Assembly (NCBI GenBank): GCA_963989385.1
Contig: OZ022506.1
Coordinates: 66,847,434-66,911,433 of the forward strand
DNA length: 64,000 nucleotides
Source of the DNA: Ctena decussata
Lineage: Eukaryota > Mollusca > Bivalvia > Lucinida > Lucinidae
Direction: 5' to 3'
In this document: positions 1-9,810 of the stretch, one piece after another
Layout: the number at the start of each line of letters is the position of its first letter
Numbering within the stretch: position 1 is the first letter of the stretch
The notes under the pieces: model-generated
Database searches by the model: none
Told to the model about the DNA's origin: nothing
Seen by the model: only the letters and a program-made list of their open reading frames with translations
Position numbers and translations under genes: made by a program

Positions 1-510
1 TATGGACACTGGTATATTGCAGAAAGGTTAAACTAGCGTATTATATTATAAGACCTAAATTTTATGGCTAGTTAGTGTCAAGCATACAAAAATTAATCCA
101 GGTTAAAATGATTTTTCCTGATCAACTAAGGAAAGTAATTTCTGCTGATACCTGAAGGAAGTACCGGATGTGGCATAAAGTTAAACCGATAGACTGTTTG
201 CTCGGGGTCTTGCTAATCACGGTTGGTAACTTTGCTTGTGTATCCGATCTGAAATTCTTCTGCTACGTTTAGGGAGTTGGTTGTGGTTAAATAGTCTGTC
301 TCTGGTCAGACCAATCCTTCGACCTCCCTTGCCTCTGCGTTCCAGTGTTGTTCTTGCTGTCGAAGAGTGCTCATGTTTCATCCCAGCATTTAATTCGTAT
401 CTATAGGGCTGCCTTCTTTTTCCATTGAAGGTTTAAATGTCGTTCACATGGATTTAATAACGTAATAACAACCATACGTAATGAGTCGGCGTCTTTTGCC
501 TAATGCTTCA
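1..510. other. No recognisable gene; unassigned sequence
   Basis: No convincing ORF, RNA gene or inverted repeat was seen here. If the exon at 4204 belongs to a gene that begins upstream, this stretch lies in its intron. No exon similar to the MIEAP-like exons at 41118 or 37548 was found between position 1 and 4203. Confidence 0.4.
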
Positions 511-519
511 GCTAATTTG

Positions 520-640
520 CCTTGCGGAATACGTCAGTAAGTGTGTAGATGCTCGTCGCCTGCTGAGACCTACCCATTATCCATCCATTCTTTAAAACCT
601 TTGAAGTTTAGCGACACTGCAGAATTAAACACAGAAACAT
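520..640 (+). repeat. Dispersed repeat family R1, copy 1
   Basis: The segment runs from a 'GCGGAATACGTCAGTAAGTG'-like start through 'CTGAGACCTACCCAT' to 'TTTAGCGACACTG'. The same ordered blocks recur at 690-835, 11470-11700 and 20058-20240, which defines a dispersed family about 150-230 bp long. No coding capacity is evident and the class is unknown. Confidence 0.55.
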
Positions 641-689
641 GAATAAGATCACTATATTGGGAAACGAAGGCAACGTGAAGACACTAAAT

Positions 690-835
690 CATGAAGTCAG
701 TAATTGTGGCTCGGACATGAATGATCGTTGTCTGCCGAGACCTGCCCAACATCTTTGTTCTTTCAAACTCTTGGGATTTAGCGACGCTGAAGAGGTTAAG
801 AGCAGAAACGCGCGTGTGTCGAACAGATCTGGTCC
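690..835 (+). repeat. Dispersed repeat family R1, copy 2
   Basis: It shares the blocks 'GCCGAGACCTGCCCA', 'TTTCAAACTCTTGGGATTTAGCGACGCTGAAG' (split here by position) and 'AGAAACGCGCG' with copies at 11470-11700 and 20058-20240. It lies directly downstream of copy 1 in the same orientation, so this pair may be a partial tandem duplication. ORFs over it on both strands are incidental. Confidence 0.55.
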
Positions 836-1010
836 CGAAGTTATAAAACTTTTCATGCTCAACTCAGCTGAGCATGACATTTTCTCTGCGAATAAATATG
901 AAAATGCCAACTAATGTTGGCATTTTCATATTCATAAGCAGAGAAGATTTCTTGTTCAGCTACACTAGGCAAGAAAACAGCTGTACTAATCGATAATTTG
1001 TTATTCATTA

Positions 1011-1286
1011 GCGCGGTAGTCGAGTGGTTAGAGTGACTCGGCTATTGAGCAGAAAGTCATCGTAAGGTCGTGAGTTCGCGGCTCACTGTCGCCGTACGAT
1101 GACTTGAAAACTCTCTCTGTCAACCCAGCAGTAAATGGGTATCTTTTTCGAATTAGGGAAGGATAAGGCAGCGAAAGGAGAGGGATGGGCTCCGCCTTTC
1201 ATCAGCTGTGCCCAAGATACAGTGGGTCTCTAACCCCCACTGCCCCTACGGCTATTAGGCTATGGGAAACCTTTACCTTTACCTTA
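1011..1286 (+). mobile_element. tRNA-derived SINE, family A, copy 1
   Basis: The head has a pol III A-box-like 'TAGTCGAGTGG' and a degenerate B box near 'GTGAGTTCGCGGCTC'. The body contains 'AACCCAGCAGTAAATGGGTA' and 'GAATTAGGGAAGGATAAGGC', and it ends 'GGCTATGGGAAACCTTTACC'. The same order occurs at 13538-13766 and, reversed, at 17579-17825. Such SINEs are transcribed by RNA polymerase III and mobilised by a partner LINE; that is family knowledge. Activity of this copy is unlikely because its B box is mutated. Confidence 0.75.
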
Positions 1287-1289
1287 GCA

Positions 1290-2224
1290 GGTAAAATTTC
1301 ATGCTCAGTTGAGTTGAGTATCAGAATGTTATGGGACATGGTGAAGAGATCTTTGTTATGAACCACAACTAAAGACAGGGAGAGAGAGGATTATGCGAAA
1401 GTCAAATGAATAATGCGATGCTTTTCAGTGTTGAGGTTTAATATTGCTTGTAGTAATTCTAGCAATGTTGTTTCTTGTTCAGCCACCCCGTCCCCGTGTG
1501 TTTTTTTCCTTTCTCTTTTCTGGTTCTTAAATTGTAGATAATAGGTTAATAGACGCTGTATGCATTTTAGGTGGCGTTTCGGTTTGATTTGTATGTTTAT
1601 AAGCCGCATTAGAACCTAAAGCGAAGATTAAACTGATTAAGCCCGGTTTAAATCTCCGTTAATGTATTATTGTCTGTTCCAAGGCGGGGCTTATTGTTTC
1701 AAGGCGGGGCTTATTGTTATTGTGTATTATTGCCATTTTCGGACGGCTTTCTTTTAATTTTCACTTTTTGTATATTTTAGAAAGTTGCGCGACAATCTCC
1801 TTGAAACGACCTGGCCTTGTAACTTTGGGCTTTTATTTGTTTCGCTTTGTTGCTTTTCTTTCACATTTGTGGTTAGAGCAGGATATTGAATTCGATTGTG
1901 TCGTCTCAAAGCTTTTTCAAGCTGGTGCATGTGCAGGGGCAAGATTGCAGCAGACAGTTTTCAGCAAACGTAAGAAGTCGTATATGTGTTGAATTCTATG
2001 AAAACAAATGTATTATTTGTTAGACTAGTCTATTTGCTAAAAGGCAATAACAGTATAGCTTCTTAGTGTTTTTCCACATCGACAGTCTTAGGGAAACTGG
2101 CACATATGGTCTTACAGCGTGGAACAGTCACATATTTTGTCGCAAAACCCCTACTTCTACTCATTTTAGAAGTTTGTAAGCATTATCTTAGAAACTGTGA
2201 CGCCAGCTAAATATATAAATATGT
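1290..2224. other. Unassigned intergenic or intronic sequence
   Basis: No gene is recognised. Short ORFs here lack family motifs and codon-like structure. A direct duplication of about 18 bp ('AAGGCGGGGCTTATTGTT') sits at about 1680-1720. Confidence 0.35.
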
Positions 2225-2324
2225 TTTGCTACCAGTCTGAACAGCTGTCGATTGCCTGGTCAACAGCCACTTTTGCGTGTATGGTAATTGACTGACTCGG
2301 TCGAAAGCACAAGTAGGCAAATTG

Positions 2325-3102
2325 GTATAGTCCGTTTGCTCCCAAATGCAAACGGCATCCCCAATATTTTCTCAAAATTGGGGAGAGGCAGAAGATTTTC
2401 AAATTGCTCATTCTTAATTTTCATCTTATACATAACAAAATCATAATTTTGCACGAATGTGAGGCTTTGCATAAAAAAGTTTCTATACAAAAAAGGACCT
2501 AAAATATGTCATTTTCACCTCTTAATTACAAGGGAGTAAAATTTGGCTGTTGGAATTCCCGTTTGGTTTAACGCATGTGACCAATGTAGGCTATCCCTAG
2601 AGCAAAATTTGCATAATTAATTGAACTTTTACTCTAAATTCATTTTTCCTACTTTTTGTTTCATCCATATATCATCAAATTTTAAAATATACACTTTTTA
2701 CTCGCAAAATAATATAATAGTTCAATGTTTATTTACAACATAGTATCGCCTGACCAATGATACCATTGATACCATGCGTTACGCATGCGGACAGGTGAAA
2801 ACTTCTACTTTTCGTTCATACTACGCCCACACCTGTAGTAAACAAAGAGTTTACGCTATTGCCTGTCAACAATATTTTGGCTGTTCTGACAATTATACGA
2901 CGCCCTTCAGTGAAACTGCTCAGTTGTTGCATTACTGTCAATGGAAAATATTTTACAAAAGCATCCAAATATTTGGATTTTTCGTATTCTGTTATGTATA
3001 GTTATAGGAATCATTAGGGCATTAGAACATTTGATGGAACTTTCATCGTTTTCGAGAAAAAAAGCAAAACGCCGTTTGCACTTGGGAGCAAACGGACTAT
3101 AT
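2325..3102. repeat. Segment bounded by a 30-bp inverted repeat
   Basis: The sequence at about 2325-2356, containing 'TATAGTCCGTTTGCTCCCAA', is present as its reverse complement at about 3072-3102, with one or two mismatches. The 0.75-kb interior has no recognisable transposase. Outer flanks also share 'CAAACGGTGCAAACAG'-like pieces. It may be a small decayed DNA element or a coincidental pair of repeats. Confidence 0.35.
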
Positions 3103-3109
3103 TACCACC

Positions 3110-3555
3110 GTGGTGATATATACACCTTATTTTTACACATTGACCGTACAAATTCTAAATATTTGGACAAATATGTCCAAGCAAACGGTGCAAACAGATC
3201 AGACCGGTCATTCAGTTTTCTATTCCATCTGAGTCTTTTGGACACAGGAATGTATTATAAAACCAAACAGTATTTTTAGATAACTATCGTAACGGTAACT
3301 ACGTTAGGTCTTCCATTTTTAGAACTTGTTTGAATCATCTTCTTACAAAAGAAATGTAAGTGCTATAGGCAATTTGAAACTGTAAGAAGTTCCTGTCAGT
3401 TAAGTCATCAGATGTCCGGTAGACTTTTTCGAGTTGTTAAAAATATCATAGGCAGATTAATAATCATAAATAAGCCTCCGATTATAACTTCGTGAGAAAC
3501 TTGACATATAGTCAACTTAATTGATATTCATCTATTTCGATAGTAAGCTCTGATA
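3110..3555. other. Unassigned sequence
   Basis: No gene, hairpin or repeat family was recognised apart from general AT-richness. Confidence 0.35.
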
Positions 3556-3559
3556 CTGT

Positions 3560-3770
3560 CAGGGAGCCCCAGTTGCTTAGTTGGTTAAGCGCTGGTCCGC
3601 TGATCTCGCGGTCCCGGGTTTGATTCCCGTTAGAGACGGATAGCTTTTCAACGGTAAACGGGGTTCCGCTGCATACAGACTTTCAGTATCCTCTCCCATT
3701 GTCATGAAATGACTGGAATACTTTTGAAAAAAAAAACGTGAACTCGCAAGTCATCCACCCATTCATCAGG
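3560..3770 (+). mobile_element. tRNA-derived SINE, family B, copy 1
   Basis: The tRNA-like head 'CTTAGTTGGTTAAGCGCTGG' carries the A box, followed by a B-box-like 'GGGTTTGATTCCCG'. The body contains 'CTTTTCAACGGTAAACGGGG', a poly(A) run at about 3726, and a 'CAAGTCATCCACCCATTCATC' tail. A second copy follows immediately at 3791-3990 in the same orientation. Confidence 0.7.
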
Positions 3771-3790
3771 TCCTGTCCATCGATGTTCAA

Positions 3791-3990
3791 GCCTATTCTC
3801 TAAGTAGGTTAAGCGCTGTCCTGCTGATCTAGCGGTGCCAGGTTCGAGCCTCGTTGTAGGCAGGCATCTTTTCAATGTTAAACGGTGTTCCGTTGCACAA
3901 AACCTTCCATTATCACCCTCTATCTTCCTGATATGACTGAAATACTGTTAAAAAGGACGTAAAGTGGAAAGTCATCCATCCAACCATCCA
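3791..3990 (+). mobile_element. tRNA-derived SINE, family B, copy 2
   Basis: This diverged copy of the preceding SINE has an A-box region 'TAGGTTAAGCGCTG', a B box 'AGGTTCGAGCCTC', a body 'CTTTTCAATGTTAAACGGTG', and the tail 'AAGTCATCCATCCAACCATC'. It ends about 210 bp upstream of the MIEAP-like terminal exon. It therefore lies within that gene's last intron, and the ATG at 3964 falls in the SINE tail and is not a start codon of a real protein. Confidence 0.68.
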
Positions 3991-4203
3991 TTTCACTGGA
4001 CTCTACGTCAAATTAAAAAAAAGCGATTTTTGTGCGTAGATGCACTGTTGACTTTTCTTATATTTTCTCATTGTAAGAGCATTCAAATACCATTGCTACC
4101 GCTTCACACACACCAGTTTACATCGGAACAACGACATGTCGGTCGAATTGGCATAGTAGTAGTAGTATCAAAATTATATTACCATTTTGTCGAACTATTT
4201 CAG

Positions 4204-4569
4204 AAATTCGCCAATCATATGACACATACGAGGAAGGCATCAATGTTTCGCCACCCCTGTCGTTATGCAAAAACAGTGGAGTACGCCAGAAAGTGTATTA
4301 AGGTTTGTTGGTTAATGGCAGTCCAGGACCCGCCTATGGTGTTTAGACCACTACCAAGGCATTATGATCGGTTTGATTCGAACCTTTACAGGCCTTATAC
4401 AACGTCTGGAGGAGAAGTTGACTTTGTTGTATGGCCAGTATTGTATCTACGCGATAACGGGCCAGTTCTTTGTAAGGGCGTCTTGGAACCAATCAAGCAT
4501 GACAAACGCGATAACCAATATACTGCAAAGAGAAACAAAGATGTCGAAGGGCGATACGAAGAAAGTTGA
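4204..4569 (+). CDS. MIEAP-like (mitochondria-eating protein family) C-terminal domain, terminal exon
   Basis: This reads as a terminal exon of 121 codons plus TGA. It follows a plausible acceptor ('GAACTATTTCAG', AG at 4202-4203) in phase 0. It encodes KFANHMTHTRKAS, then YARKCIKVCWLMAVQDPPMV, then GGEVDFVVWPVLYLRDNG followed by PVLCKGVLEP. The order 'VCW-M--Q-PPM ... (V)WP-L ... KG' is the hallmark of the C-terminal domain of MIEAP/SPATA18 proteins. In vertebrates these act in mitochondrial quality control; in bivalves the family is multicopy. The open frame continues upstream into a SINE, so the start at 3964 is not genuine. Upstream exons lie outside the window or are unrecognised. The exon starts in the same phase, with the same 'AAA-T' beginning, as the relic at 60634, supporting paralogy. 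The true C-terminus is uncertain: a different frame stays open from 4575 to 4847. Confidence 0.8.
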   Translation, partial: KFANHMTHTRKASMFRHPCRYAKTVEYARKCIKVCWLMAVQDPPMVFRPLPRHYDRFDSNLYRPYTTSGGEVDFVVWPVLYLRDNGPVLCKGVLEPIKHDKRDNQYTAKRNKDVEGRYEES

Positions 4570-4574
4570 CTTGA

Positions 4575-4847
4575 TACATACTCTACAAAAACGTCACCCT
4601 CGAATGTACAACCGTATGGCATAAAACAGACGATTTGGACTTCTCATCTAGACTTGAAATCCTTCTTACCAGCGATCGAACTCGAAACGACATAGGTAGT
4701 GACAGAAATTACCACTTTCGAACTGAACGAGCTACTCCGAGCTACCAGCAAGAAACCTTGACAACACAATACAATCATCTTTACTCCCCAATCTACATGT
4801 CCAATCATCACAGATATTCAGATAGACGGCGAATGACGAAATACTGA
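4575..4847 (+). pseudogene. Possible frameshifted extension of the MIEAP-like tail
   Basis: Directly after the TGA of the terminal exon another frame stays open for 91 codons, ending in TGA. It encodes a polar, Arg/Ser/Tyr/Asn-rich tail with segments such as RTRNDIGSDRNYHFRTERAT and YMSNHHRYSDRRRMTKY. Vertebrate MIEAP also ends in a polar, Arg/Ser-rich tail. A small indel near 4520-4575, real or an assembly error, would extend the protein into this frame. Alternatively this is 3' UTR that happens to be open. Confidence 0.3.
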
Positions 4848-4849
4848 AC

Positions 4850-6270
4850 TAAATACCCAAGACGCAGTTTACCAAAGTGACAGTTTCGAATATGCAAAAA
4901 CAAACTTGAAAATCTTCATTATTTTCATTTAGTTTGGTTTGTAAACCTAACTTTGATACCAACGTCTTCAACAATTTCCAAGTACTCTAATGTTATTGTA
5001 CTTCACATCTAAAACACAAGAAAGCAAATTTGAATTTGCCTAAAACGTATCGTGGTGGTAGATCAAATTGATCTTGACCTTCGATACCCAAATATATTCA
5101 CGTGCTTGTTCAGTTGATTATATAGTATAGTAAATTAAATACCAAAGTCTTCAACAATGTTCAAGAAATTTAACGTTATAGCAATTTCTTAGTATAAAAG
5201 CATAACCTTGCTAAATCATAGACAAAATTAACAAACGATCATTATTTGAACAAACATGAAAGAGTTCGAGTGCTCAATTCTTCATGACAAGTTATAAGGA
5301 CATCTGTGATTTTTGGAGAACAAGCTTAAGAGTTTAAAGGCTTTTATCATATGTGGGCATGGCGGCATATTAGAATTACAATATCTAATTACTTCAGTGA
5401 AACCTAGCTTTGGACGCTTGGATTATATAGTGGTTCCTTAATTCATGAATACCTACCTCCCCTTAAAAGGGGCACTGGCAGCCAGTGCATAGCCAGATCA
5501 GACCCATCAGCATGCGGGGTCTGATCAGGGATATGATCTTTTAATTAAAAAAAGAATATTCTTGGGGAACAAAATTGGACATTGACTCCTTGAACTGAAA
5601 GTAAAAAGTGCTTACTAGCCATTGTTAATGGGTCAAGTGAGAGAAAGCTAAATTAATTAGGATGTTTCAACAGCTGACTGGAATTCAATGGCAGACCATG
5701 CGAAAAAAGTAGAAGTGCTCTCATGAACTGACTGACATTGAATGAACTGAGAGTCTGTCTTCAATTTGGAAATGTTTTTATCGAGAAAGCCTAGCTGTTT
5801 TGACTTTTAAATGTATATTTCCGAAGAAATTAAAAGGTAATTTATACAATCCCACATCTCACCCTCAAAATCAAAAGGGAAAGATGCATACACACACAAA
5901 TTGACAGAAGTTCACAAAAGACACGCACGGTAAATATTCCCATACAGGTGGTCATTCAGCTACCCTAATTAAAAACAGTAGCACCATCTATGTCAACCTA
6001 TTTTTTTAAGTTCCAAAAGAAAACAAAAAGCAGAAGGGGCAGGTGACCATATTGCTAAAGACCTTAGACAAGCGGGCATAGGAACATGTAACACTGAGAA
6101 ACTATGATTACGAGTATTTTTCAAAAATATCAAGAACCCTGCACTGTGTTTTGATAACACATACAGGATCGGCTCTTGCAATATTGTTAGTCCTGCCGAA
6201 CCTGACCCCTGATGCGTAGAAAACCCTGGTCAGGCAATCAAAGTCGGGTTCTTTTATACCACTTTTGGTC
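4850..6270. other. 3' flank of the upstream MIEAP-like exon; AT-rich
   Basis: No gene is recognised. Two related stretches, about 4930-5010 and 5090-5200, share 'TACCAA(C/A)GTCTTCAACAAT' followed by similar text, suggesting a diverged local duplication. About 5840-6150 resembles dispersed family R2, with 'CCCACATCTCACCCTCAAAA' and 'GTGACCATATTGCTAAAGAC', in the minus orientation. Confidence 0.35.
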
Positions 6271-6278
6271 ATTGCGAG

Positions 6279-6450
6279 GAGCGGCGGTAGTGTTGCGGAT
6301 AACGCGCTGGACTACCAATCCAGGGATCGCAAGATCGATTCCCCGCTTCTCCGGTCTTTCAGATGAGACTTTAAACCGAGTTCCAGTCTCCGTATGGCCT
6401 AATTGTTGGTGGGACGGTTAACCTGAAATCACTCACTGGTCATGGCGACT
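6279..6450 (+). mobile_element. tRNA-derived SINE, family C, copy 1
   Basis: The head folds like a tRNA. An arm starting GGAGCGG pairs with one ending CCGCTTCTCC, there is an anticodon-arm-like 'CTGGACTACCAATCCAG', and a B-box-like 'AGATCGATTCCCC'. The body contains 'GATGAGACTTTAAACCGAG' and 'CCTAATTGTTGGTGGGACG', and it ends near 'CTCACTGG'. A second copy at 55167-55330 is very similar. Here the terminal 'ACGTTAAAC' is altered to 'ACGGTTAACC'. Confidence 0.75.
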
Positions 6451-6806
6451 TCCTTGAGATACCCGCGCAGCTCCTGCCTTAACAAACTGATTCACAGGGC
6501 ACGATCGGTATAATTACTCGTGTAAAGCCGAGCAATATCCAAATACTCCACGGGTTACTTATATATATATCTTCAAGTAGCACGAGGTTTACCCGACAAT
6601 TGCTCGACTTTACCCCAGCAATTATGCCGAACGTGCCCACAGATGAACACAACTCATGTGAGAAAATTTAGCCATGTCGGTAAACCATCATTATCCACAA
6701 GCCACTATACTTAAGCAGAATATAAGAACTTTTATCTACCGTCCTTGAAGGGGCATGGCGTGTAAGTCATGCAGTCATACATGTAGTTAAGCCTGGATGG
6801 TGTTTT

Positions 6807-7039
6807 CCTGGGGCCGTATTCATAAAAGGACTTTTAAAAGTGGTTGCTATGCTGTTGCTAAGGCTGAATGTCTATGAAGGAGATTCTCTACAACTATGAA
6901 ATTTGCTCTGGAGGAACAGTCTTTTTCAGATTGTTCCCCCAGAGCAAATTCCATAGTTGTAGGGAATCACCGTCATAGAAATTCAGTCTTAGCAACAGCA
7001 TAGCAACCACTTAAGTCGTTTTATAAATATGGCCCCAGG
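6807..7039. mobile_element. Palindromic MITE (long hairpin)
   Basis: About 233 bp is close to a perfect inverted repeat. The left arm starts 'CCTGGGGCCGTATTCATAAA', runs through 'GTGGTTGCTATGCTGTTGCT' and ends 'AGCAAATTTCATAG' in reverse. The right arm returns with 'CAGAGCAAATTCCATAGTTG', 'AGCAACAGCATAGCAACCAC' and 'TATGGCCCCAGG'. The loop is about 20 bp around 6930. There is no coding capacity. This is typical of non-autonomous DNA transposons. Confidence 0.8.
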
Positions 7040-7210
7040 TCTCAGCTGCCATATCGGCATTATGGGAGCCAGATCGAACCAGGGGTTAGTAACAAGAACA
7101 TTTCGTTAGTTGTCTGTCAACGAAGGCTTTACGAAGAGTATAACGAATGGTTAACGAAGACATAACGAAATCGACATGTCATTAACAAGAAGCTTTCGTT
7201 ATCCCTTCGT

Positions 7211-9224
7211 TAGTAGTGACTGATGCAGCCAGTGAGATACTTGGGAAGGAACGTCGCAGGAAAAAGCCATGGGTCACTAGAGATGTTCTCGACCTCTGTG
7301 ATGAGAGGAGAAATTTGAAGAAGAAGAGGTATGAAGCAGGAGGAGCAGAAGAATACAGGGAAGCAAACAAGAGGATTCAGAAGGCAGTGAAGAAAGCGAA
7401 GGAGAACTGGATAGCTAGTCAGTGCGAGGAGATCGAAACTTGCCTGAACAAAAACAACAGCAAGAAAGCATACCAGCTGGTGAAGGATCTAACTTCAGAG
7501 AAACAGGGTAGATCCACAACTATCCAGGACAAGTCTGGGAAATGCCTTACAGAAGAACAAGATATTCTCAGCAGATGGACAGAATATTGCTCAGAATTAT
7601 ACAACCATGAGACTGATGGTGACAATACGGTTCTGGACTGCAGTCAGCCCCCAGATGAAGATCAACAACCGATCCTTCGTGAGGAAGTTGAGATTGCAGT
7701 AGCAGCACTGAAGAAGGGAAAATCTGCCGGAGTTGATAATATACCAGCAGAACTGGTTCAAGCTGGAGGGGAGACCATGATTGATGTTTTAACAGATATC
7801 TGTAACAGGATCTGGAGAACAGGAGAATGGCCTACCCCAAGAACTCAGTCGCTGATTATTACTCTCCCTAAAAAGGGCAACCTACAGCTCTGCCAGAACT
7901 ACAGAACCATCAGCCTCATCAGTCATTCAAGCAAAGTCATGCTGAAAGTTATCTTGAACAGGCTTAAGCCACAAGCCGAAGAGATAATCGCTGAGGAACA
8001 GGCTGGGTTCCGAGCAGGAAGGAGCACCACAGAACAGATCTTCAACCTTAGAATCCTGTGTGAAAAGTATCTCCAACATCAGCAGAAACTGTACCATGTC
8101 TTCATTGATTTCAAAAAAGCCTTTGACAGGGTATGGCATGCAGCCTTATGGGCCACCGTGAGGAAGTACAATATCAATGCAAACCTAGTTCGCACCATTG
8201 AGCAGCTATACGACAAGGCTACAAGTGCAGTCCTGATAAATGGCAGCACAGGAGAATGGTTCAGAACAACAGTTGGAGTAAGACAAGGATGTCTTCTGTC
8301 ACCCACCCTCTTCAACATTTTTCTCGAACGGATCATGTCCGATGCTCTGGAAGAACATGACGGAAAGGTTAGCATAGGCGGCAGAAATATTACCAACCTG
8401 CGGTTTGCCGATGACATAGATGCTCTTGCTGAGGAAGAGCAGGAACTAGAAGCTCTAGTTGAAAGTCTCGACCAGACCTGCACAAGGTATAAGATGGAGA
8501 TCAGTGCTGAGAAGACCAAACTGATGACAAACAGCGCAGATGGCATCCAGAGGGAGATCAAGGTAAAGGGGCAGAAGCTGGGTACTGTAAACAGCTTCAA
8601 ATACCTTGGAGCAGTTGTCTCAGATGATGGCTCAAAACAGGAGGTTCTCTCAAGGATAGCACAAGCCACTTCAGCTCTTGCCAAGCTGAAACCAATTTGG
8701 AGAGATAACAACATATCTCTTGGATCAAAGGTGATACTTATGCGCTCCCTTGTCATTTCCATATTTCTGTATGCCTGTGAATCATGGACCTTGACAGCAG
8801 AGTTAGAGAAAAGAACGCAGGCCTTTCAGATGAGATGCTACCGAAGGTTACTGAACATTTCGTACAAGGACCATATAACCAATGAGGAGGTTCGCAGGAA
8901 GATCCAAGCAGCCATTGGAGAATATGATGAACTCCTGACGCTGGTCAAGAAACGGAAACTAAGGTGGTTTGGCCACGTCTCAAGGTCTTCTGGTTTAGCA
9001 AAGACAATTCTTCAAGGCACAGTGAAAGGAAAAAGAAGAAGAGGTAGACAGAAGAAGAGGTGGGAAGACAATATCAAGGAGTGGACTGGAATGGATTTTG
9101 CCAGCTCAACTAGGGCAGCTGAAGACAGGACAAGGTGGAAAGGGATTGTTTTGAAGTCAGCTGTGGTGCCCCAACGACCTAGTAAGGTTATGGGATAGAA
9201 TAGAATAGAATAGAATAGTAGTAA
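7211..9224 (+). mobile_element. LINE retrotransposon, 5'-truncated, copy A
   Basis: The element has a reverse-transcriptase ORF, a very short 3' UTR and a 3' end of (TAGAA)n repeats at about 9194-9217. The apurinic endonuclease expected upstream in this type of ORF is absent, so the copy is 5' truncated. Copies at 24586-25235 and 34103-36167 carry the same pentamer tail. That recurrent simple-repeat end is characteristic of LINEs with short tandem tails such as the RTE and related clades. A possible short target duplication, 'TAGTAGT', occurs at 7211-7217 and 9216-9222. The site lies within an 'AACGAAG'-rich stretch at about 7120-7205. Confidence 0.85.
7216..9198 (+). CDS. LINE reverse transcriptase (non-LTR), truncated ORF
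   Basis: The ORF encodes 660 codons with no internal stop. Residues about 1-150 are a basic linker (PWVTRDVLDLCDERRNLKKK). RT motifs follow in order: NYRTISLISHSSKVMLKVI, EEQAGFRAGRSTTEQIF, FIDFKKAFDRVWH (motif A, catalytic Asp), GVRQGCLLSPTLFNIFLE (motif B), LRFADDIDALAEEE (motif C; the usual YxDD/FADD is FADD), and FKYLGAVVSDDG. The C-terminus has LRWFGHVSRSSG and KRRRGRQKKRWEDNIKEWTG, the Gly/Arg/Trp tail seen in RTE-like and related LINEs. No endonuclease domain is present. The first ATG is only an in-frame Met within the truncated ORF. An intact reading frame implies fairly recent insertion. It would reverse-transcribe LINE RNA at the nicked target. Confidence 0.9.
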   Translation: MTDAASEILGKERRRKKPWVTRDVLDLCDERRNLKKKRYEAGGAEEYREANKRIQKAVKKAKENWIASQCEEIETCLNKNNSKKAYQLVKDLTSEKQGRSTTIQDKSGKCLTEEQDILSRWTEYCSELYNHETDGDNTVLDCSQPPDEDQQPILREEVEIAVAALKKGKSAGVDNIPAELVQAGGETMIDVLTDICNRIWRTGEWPTPRTQSLIITLPKKGNLQLCQNYRTISLISHSSKVMLKVILNRLKPQAEEIIAEEQAGFRAGRSTTEQIFNLRILCEKYLQHQQKLYHVFIDFKKAFDRVWHAALWATVRKYNINANLVRTIEQLYDKATSAVLINGSTGEWFRTTVGVRQGCLLSPTLFNIFLERIMSDALEEHDGKVSIGGRNITNLRFADDIDALAEEEQELEALVESLDQTCTRYKMEISAEKTKLMTNSADGIQREIKVKGQKLGTVNSFKYLGAVVSDDGSKQEVLSRIAQATSALAKLKPIWRDNNISLGSKVILMRSLVISIFLYACESWTLTAELEKRTQAFQMRCYRRLLNISYKDHITNEEVRRKIQAAIGEYDELLTLVKKRKLRWFGHVSRSSGLAKTILQGTVKGKRRRGRQKKRWEDNIKEWTGMDFASSTRAAEDRTRWKGIVLKSAVVPQRPSKVMG

Positions 9225-9589
9225 GTAACGAAGACGCTGTGTAAATTAATAGCCATGTAGAAGCCGTGTAAATAAATATCTTAAACATGCAAACGTATTT
9301 CTCAGATAGCTAACAGCTGCTATCCAGAAAAACAAAAAGGCTAAAATAAGCAAAGACGCCCTAAATGTTCTCAGGAAGAGCTAGAGAAATATTAAGCAAA
9401 ATTATGGACATTTGAAACACGGCATGTGTACAGGTTGTCATTTTAATGACTTTACCATTTCCTATGTTCCCTGAAAAAAATATTGGACAGGTTCTTCAGT
9501 CCCCTGAAAACCCCGGACAGGGCCCCATGATATCGGAGTCGACGAATTAATTAATGCATTTGAATTTTTAAATGGGACAGTTTACACCA

Positions 9590-9805
9590 TAATACCATCT
9601 GGATATATATGACGGCCCGTTTGTGTTTTACCCATGTAATGCAGATATCTTTATTTCAAATACAGATATTTTTATTAAGAAAAAACATATATCTGTAGTT
9701 TTTATTGGTATTAAAGATATCTCTTATTGAAATGCAGATGTTTGTTATGGAAATATCTCTTATTGAAATGCAAATATCTATATTACAAATATAGGTATCT
9801 CTGTT
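9590..9805. repeat. AGATATCT-rich array, left
   Basis: Quasi-periodic units resembling 'GATATCTNTATTTNAAATNCA' and 'GAAATGCAGATATCT', about 20-30 bp apart, alternate in orientation because the core GATATC is palindromic. It sits immediately outside the inverted repeat arm at 9811-9866. The mirror array is at 10710-10960. Confidence 0.65.
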
Positions 9806-9810
9806 TCGTA

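Noticed and set aside
639..914. 91-codon ORF with an overlapping antisense ORF
   Set aside because: It lies over dispersed repeat R1, and an equally long ORF exists on the other strand. There are no motifs.
3964..4203. N-terminal 80 codons of the ORF containing the MIEAP-like exon
   Set aside because: This part overlaps a SINE tail and shows no family similarity. A good acceptor at 4203 marks the real exon start.
6280..6355. Possible tRNA-Gly-like gene
   Set aside because: Cloverleaf-like, but part of a SINE body repeated at 55167, and the D-arm region is irregular.
8079..8762. 227-codon minus-strand ORF
   Set aside because: It is an antisense shadow of the LINE reverse-transcriptase ORF.
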